DNA of 64,000 nt from Oligoflexus tunisiensis (GTDB lineage Bacteria; Bdellovibrionota_B; Oligoflexia; Oligoflexales; Oligoflexaceae). Location: NCBI RefSeq assembly GCF_001748245.1, contig NZ_BDFO01000001.1, forward strand, positions 977,345 through 1,041,344. Reading direction: 5' to 3'. Both the position numbers and the translations under genes were made by a program. Shown here in pieces: positions 63,401 to 64,000 of this stretch (positions are counted from its first letter, which is position 1; every line of letters begins with the position of its first letter). The notes under the pieces are model-generated. The model did no database searches and had not been told where the DNA came from. It saw only the letters and a list, made by a program, of their open reading frames with translations.

Positions 63401-64000
63401 ACTCATCGATTTTTTTCAGGAGACTGGTCCGACTGGTTGCGCTGTTTATGTAGGAGAGTTTATAAGAGCGGACCAGTTCATTCGATGCGTTCACCTGAAT
63501 TTCACGGACGCGTTGGCGAACTTCCTGTCTGACTCCGTTGGCCCAGAGTGGCCTGTAATCGCTACGGTCTTCATAGATGAACTGGATGTTTTTCGTCGGG
63601 GCCAGACCGGTTTTACTGTTGCCGGTATAGGATAGGATTTTGGGAGTGAACGCATAATCCGAACGGTTATACTCCACGTCCCAGAAGTTTCCATTCTTGT
63701 CGGTCACCCGGTTCAGGGCCCAAAGATAGACATGGGCGCCATTGCCGGCAAACCGGATTCGCGCATTCTCGGTGGTTGCGAATTCGAGTTTCAAGCCGTC
63801 CCGGGTTCGCACGGTGAAGGAGCAGGGCCCGTTGCCACACACGCCTTCCGATTTGATATCGCTCCAGGTTTCACGCTCCGTTCGATAGCTCGTTCCGCTC
63901 TGGCCATAGGCGCCCGAAATGGCGATAAGCCTTTGACCCTGCATACAGAAGCGATCGTTGGCGTCATAGTTGATCGATCCTATCACGTTATCGCGGGCCA
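57411..64000 (-). CDS. Giant SpvB/Rhs-type polymorphic toxin (5' end off window)
   Basis: About 2195 residues are present and the frame is open at the right edge. From the N-side: a beta-rich region; seven repeats with D-L/F-N/D-G-D-G (residues about 235-640); an Rhs/YD-repeat shell (YDDFGRLIERLGG; YTYDSLGNVIQVND; YDALGRMISKETL); two membrane helices (about 1745-1800); and the Rhs core end DPITGRFLTPDP ... NDPLSGIDPDGE. A glycine/alanine-rich segment follows (about 1930-2060) and then a variable tip of about 110 residues (RVFWSGPGAMDAAAAYARAN; ITLEMTPLGRALTKL; YHVSPSVL). The shell would enclose and autocleave the tip. The tip's activity is not recognised. Confidence 0.85.
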   Translation of the reverse strand, partial: ARDNVIGSINYDANDRFCMQGQRLIAISGAYGQSGTSYRTERETWSDIKSEGVCGNGPCSFTVRTRDGLKLEFATTENARIRFAGNGAHVYLWALNRVTDKNGNFWDVEYNRSDYAFTPKILSYTGNSKTGLAPTKNIQFIYEDRSDYRPLWANGVRQEVRQRVREIQVNASNELVRSYKLSYINSATSRTSLLKKIDECSVSGQCLLVSEFEYNQPNPGFNASKSFDLPGKIYHNNRDGWDVKTEGLLQDLDGDGIVDFTRATCWDQNLPCDLKIYRGNGNGYHAYDGWQLPGHVFKNEYAGWRVKTEGLLQDLDGDGIADYTRATCWKNNPPNGQACDLQIWRGTGHGFVKESGWTLPKHLFFNEGEGEWNFKSEGILQDLNGDGVADFSTGTCWDKEKPCDLRIWKGTRRGYQLVPGWELPFKVFHNEYDGWRVKGEAIVQDLNGDGITDFSRATCWEEGGCDTMIYHGTGHSFVNSGYSMPAGEFVYKNEGNGWRVKTEGVFQDFNGDGIADFTRGTVWHDGTNRLRIYYGTGRGYRYENFNLDDKLFHNKSHDWEVKTEGVLFDFNNDGLLDYTRGTDWDIGDPYLTVFHGYGRDLGGSDFQNSGYGLPDKYFFNESEGYRIKTEGVLRDLNGDGAIDYTSGTCFNDASGTCRLGVHLNKSVNPDTLRSIRNRIGGQVHIDYQALTRSGIHARSMGSIYPKVDSQSATYVVSHYALSDGNGAVYNFDYQYEGAKVSQDGRGWLGFGMIAQTNREAGIITKKYFHQDFPRAGLMDFQDIVRLNGNLLKRQRYEYVSRSSHAGVYVVENSSDRQDLFLDGSYDYTLAKNYEYDEYGNATVVHDIGDINDPSDNLATCASFSNDLASWQLGNITAIKVTKDLNQCEPETLLTFSSASDFKLTRFTWDSEFNLVAEERYRDTFNDFVKTSYKYDAYGNRIETQNALGAIESVEFDALTHTFPVKFLSALNQNGQRLTTSATYSHKFGQILTQTDMNGNVTQNRYDDFGRLIERLGGSDQNGNLVSLEQLSYTDCPGSGVCAAGLYLLHRSRPTWADSDEASWPWTKTFVDGLGRQYLTQTVGGDQGEKIIERWRKFDAQGRIIQESSPAFQGDPVNWAQQSYDIHSSPTRMITPDGAVTSTCYGLGNDSLNIQDACQQEPTQGFSLLRMSRPVEKAPEEPQDSYADIIAQIEQSINNQSALTRANRQTLIAGPDPRLRNDETSQLNRSLQNFNPQGLMIRDQAIDESEVTYQYNAMGQLTTVKDRSGAQTSYTYDSLGNVIQVNDSTRGTRTYLYDELSRLIETRDARGSVLKLTYDRLNRPVKREIFAAGHSHKPESSSVLAYDDPSLANSMGQLASVSWDEWDESERALLEYRQSFAYDAYGRTTLDQLKIKSDRKNRPLEFLEHNKEVNYTSSMEYLPTGKIAKRVFPDGAVLTYAYNASLHLEAIELQETKKNGSLDTAQLIARFSDYTALGQYQKMVYGNGVESHLTYDALGRMISKETLSKDGESAEKLSYLWNKAGKLYSIEDGADSSRNQEFYYDMRGRLESAKGPYGSKSYVYDPSGNPLVIDDLSFEYSPGSAHQIAKVLDSKGRELGAYTYDANGNITSQPVLDSDRHRHGRNDHQDRWYYTYDSENRLVEVRKGHSSRNAKLVNRFVYAPSGERLKKIDANGKTTLYLGSGYEVAVQGHGKQTHTKHIVDSQGVIAAFTKDYIRGKQLTLLDQNHNNLMAQAANGGSFEGLQLKVSSWLHLASMGLEETIGNTILTGWIVVFALVFGWICYALTRIHFGLRKGFIFRQIAHVLSWAIILLAQPSCSSPPAWKSGPNGQGYPSGERYFHKNHQNSTTLVSNAKGQAVARVSYEPFGKLHVESSSGEDSFRQKYTDKELDSDSGLYYFGSRFYDPITGRFLTPDPAWQYHNPYMIGGNDPLSGIDPDGEFFWFLIAVFVGALVGGYVGGAMANGNNFNPAQWDWTSGKTWGAIFAGGILGGLGAGAGAAAAAAGASIRVIIGIEAAVGAAEGLVSGAISGKTGLDLFTSTLIGAGAGALLGGVFAGAGSALGKGFGSAIGTAARSADAPSGQAGQLRVFWSGPGAMDAAAAYARANGGITLEMTPLGRALTKLTNVVGFKHTKGLWQKASERFARQAQGPVHAFHSADGVRLQSIWTRIEYPILKSRGVDINYHVSPSVLSDGI
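62080..63300 (-). repeat. Seven tandem repeats with Ca-binding-like loops within the rhs gene
   Basis: Seven units of about 55-60 codons share the pattern W-x-V-K-T-E-G-(L/V/I)-x-x-D-(L/F)-(D/N)-G-D-G-(I/V)-x-D-(F/Y)-T-x-(A/G)-T-C-W. DLDGDGIVDF, DLDGDGIADY, DLNGDGVADF, DLNGDGITDF, DFNGDGIADF, DFNNDGLLDY and DLNGDGAIDY are the loops. They resemble FG-GAP/VCBS repeats of SpvB/TcdB proteins and probably bind calcium. Confidence 0.8.

Overview
The window is a 64 kb piece of a Gram-negative bacterial chromosome. Signs of this are many lipoprotein and Sec signals, a TonB-dependent outer-membrane receptor, a soluble transhydrogenase, and an FAD/B12-based lipid catabolism set. A MinD-like ATPase next to a J-domain/HTH protein, an Oar-like receptor and numerous secreted orphan lipoproteins suggest a Bdellovibrionota/Oligoflexia-type or deltaproteobacterial-type lineage. 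That placement is an inference from gene style, not from a marker gene. No rRNA, tRNA or CRISPR array is visible.

Layout. Positions 1-13,335 are core-like: partial sthA, a YciB-like membrane protein, a MinD-like/J-HTH/RluA run, an L,D-transpeptidase, a membrane-anchored FliF/FliG-like hybrid, a DM9-repeat lipoprotein, a TetR-AlkB pair, and a lactonase-like lipoprotein with a small membrane protein. Positions 13,696-31,605 hold a METTL25-like methyltransferase, a lytic transglycosylase, the Oar-like receptor, methylmalonyl-CoA mutase with MeaB, a P450, threonine aldolase, lipoproteins, a cNMP-binding protein with a hydrolase, and a molybdopterin oxidoreductase. Positions 31,698-41,902 are a lipid-oxidation block: hydrolase, aldehyde dehydrogenase, MpaB-type oxygenase, AraC regulator, thiolase, FadJ-like multifunctional enzyme, acyl-CoA dehydrogenase and an Amacr-like CoA transferase/racemase. 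With AlkB, P450 and methylmalonyl-CoA mutase, this would let the cell hydroxylate hydrocarbon chains, oxidise them to acyl-CoA, pass methyl branches and recover propionyl-CoA as succinyl-CoA.

Positions 41,996-57,071 are an accessory island, visibly more A+T-rich than its flanks. Nearly every product is exported: two MACPF-like proteins, a Hint-domain protein, a cysteine-rich protein with a decayed tandem copy, RCC1-repeat and other lipoproteins. IS3-type remnants and frameshifted fragments lie among them. The island is bounded and split by three direct copies of the 3' end and terminator of the CoA-transferase gene (41,808-41,995; 54,866-55,050; 57,072-57,141). This suggests repeated insertion at one site, a terminator probably once shared by the CoA-transferase gene and the convergent rhs locus.

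Positions 57,154-64,000 (minus strand) hold a giant SpvB/Rhs-type polymorphic toxin, open at the right edge, with seven D-x-D/N-G-D-G-type repeats, an Rhs core, two unusual membrane segments, a glycine-rich segment and a variable C-terminal toxin tip, followed by a small candidate immunity gene.

The most unusual items are the FliF/FliG-like hybrid (6,094-8,547), the MACPF-like/Hint/Cys-rich secreted operon (43,575-48,925), and the three-copy terminator repeat that organises the island.
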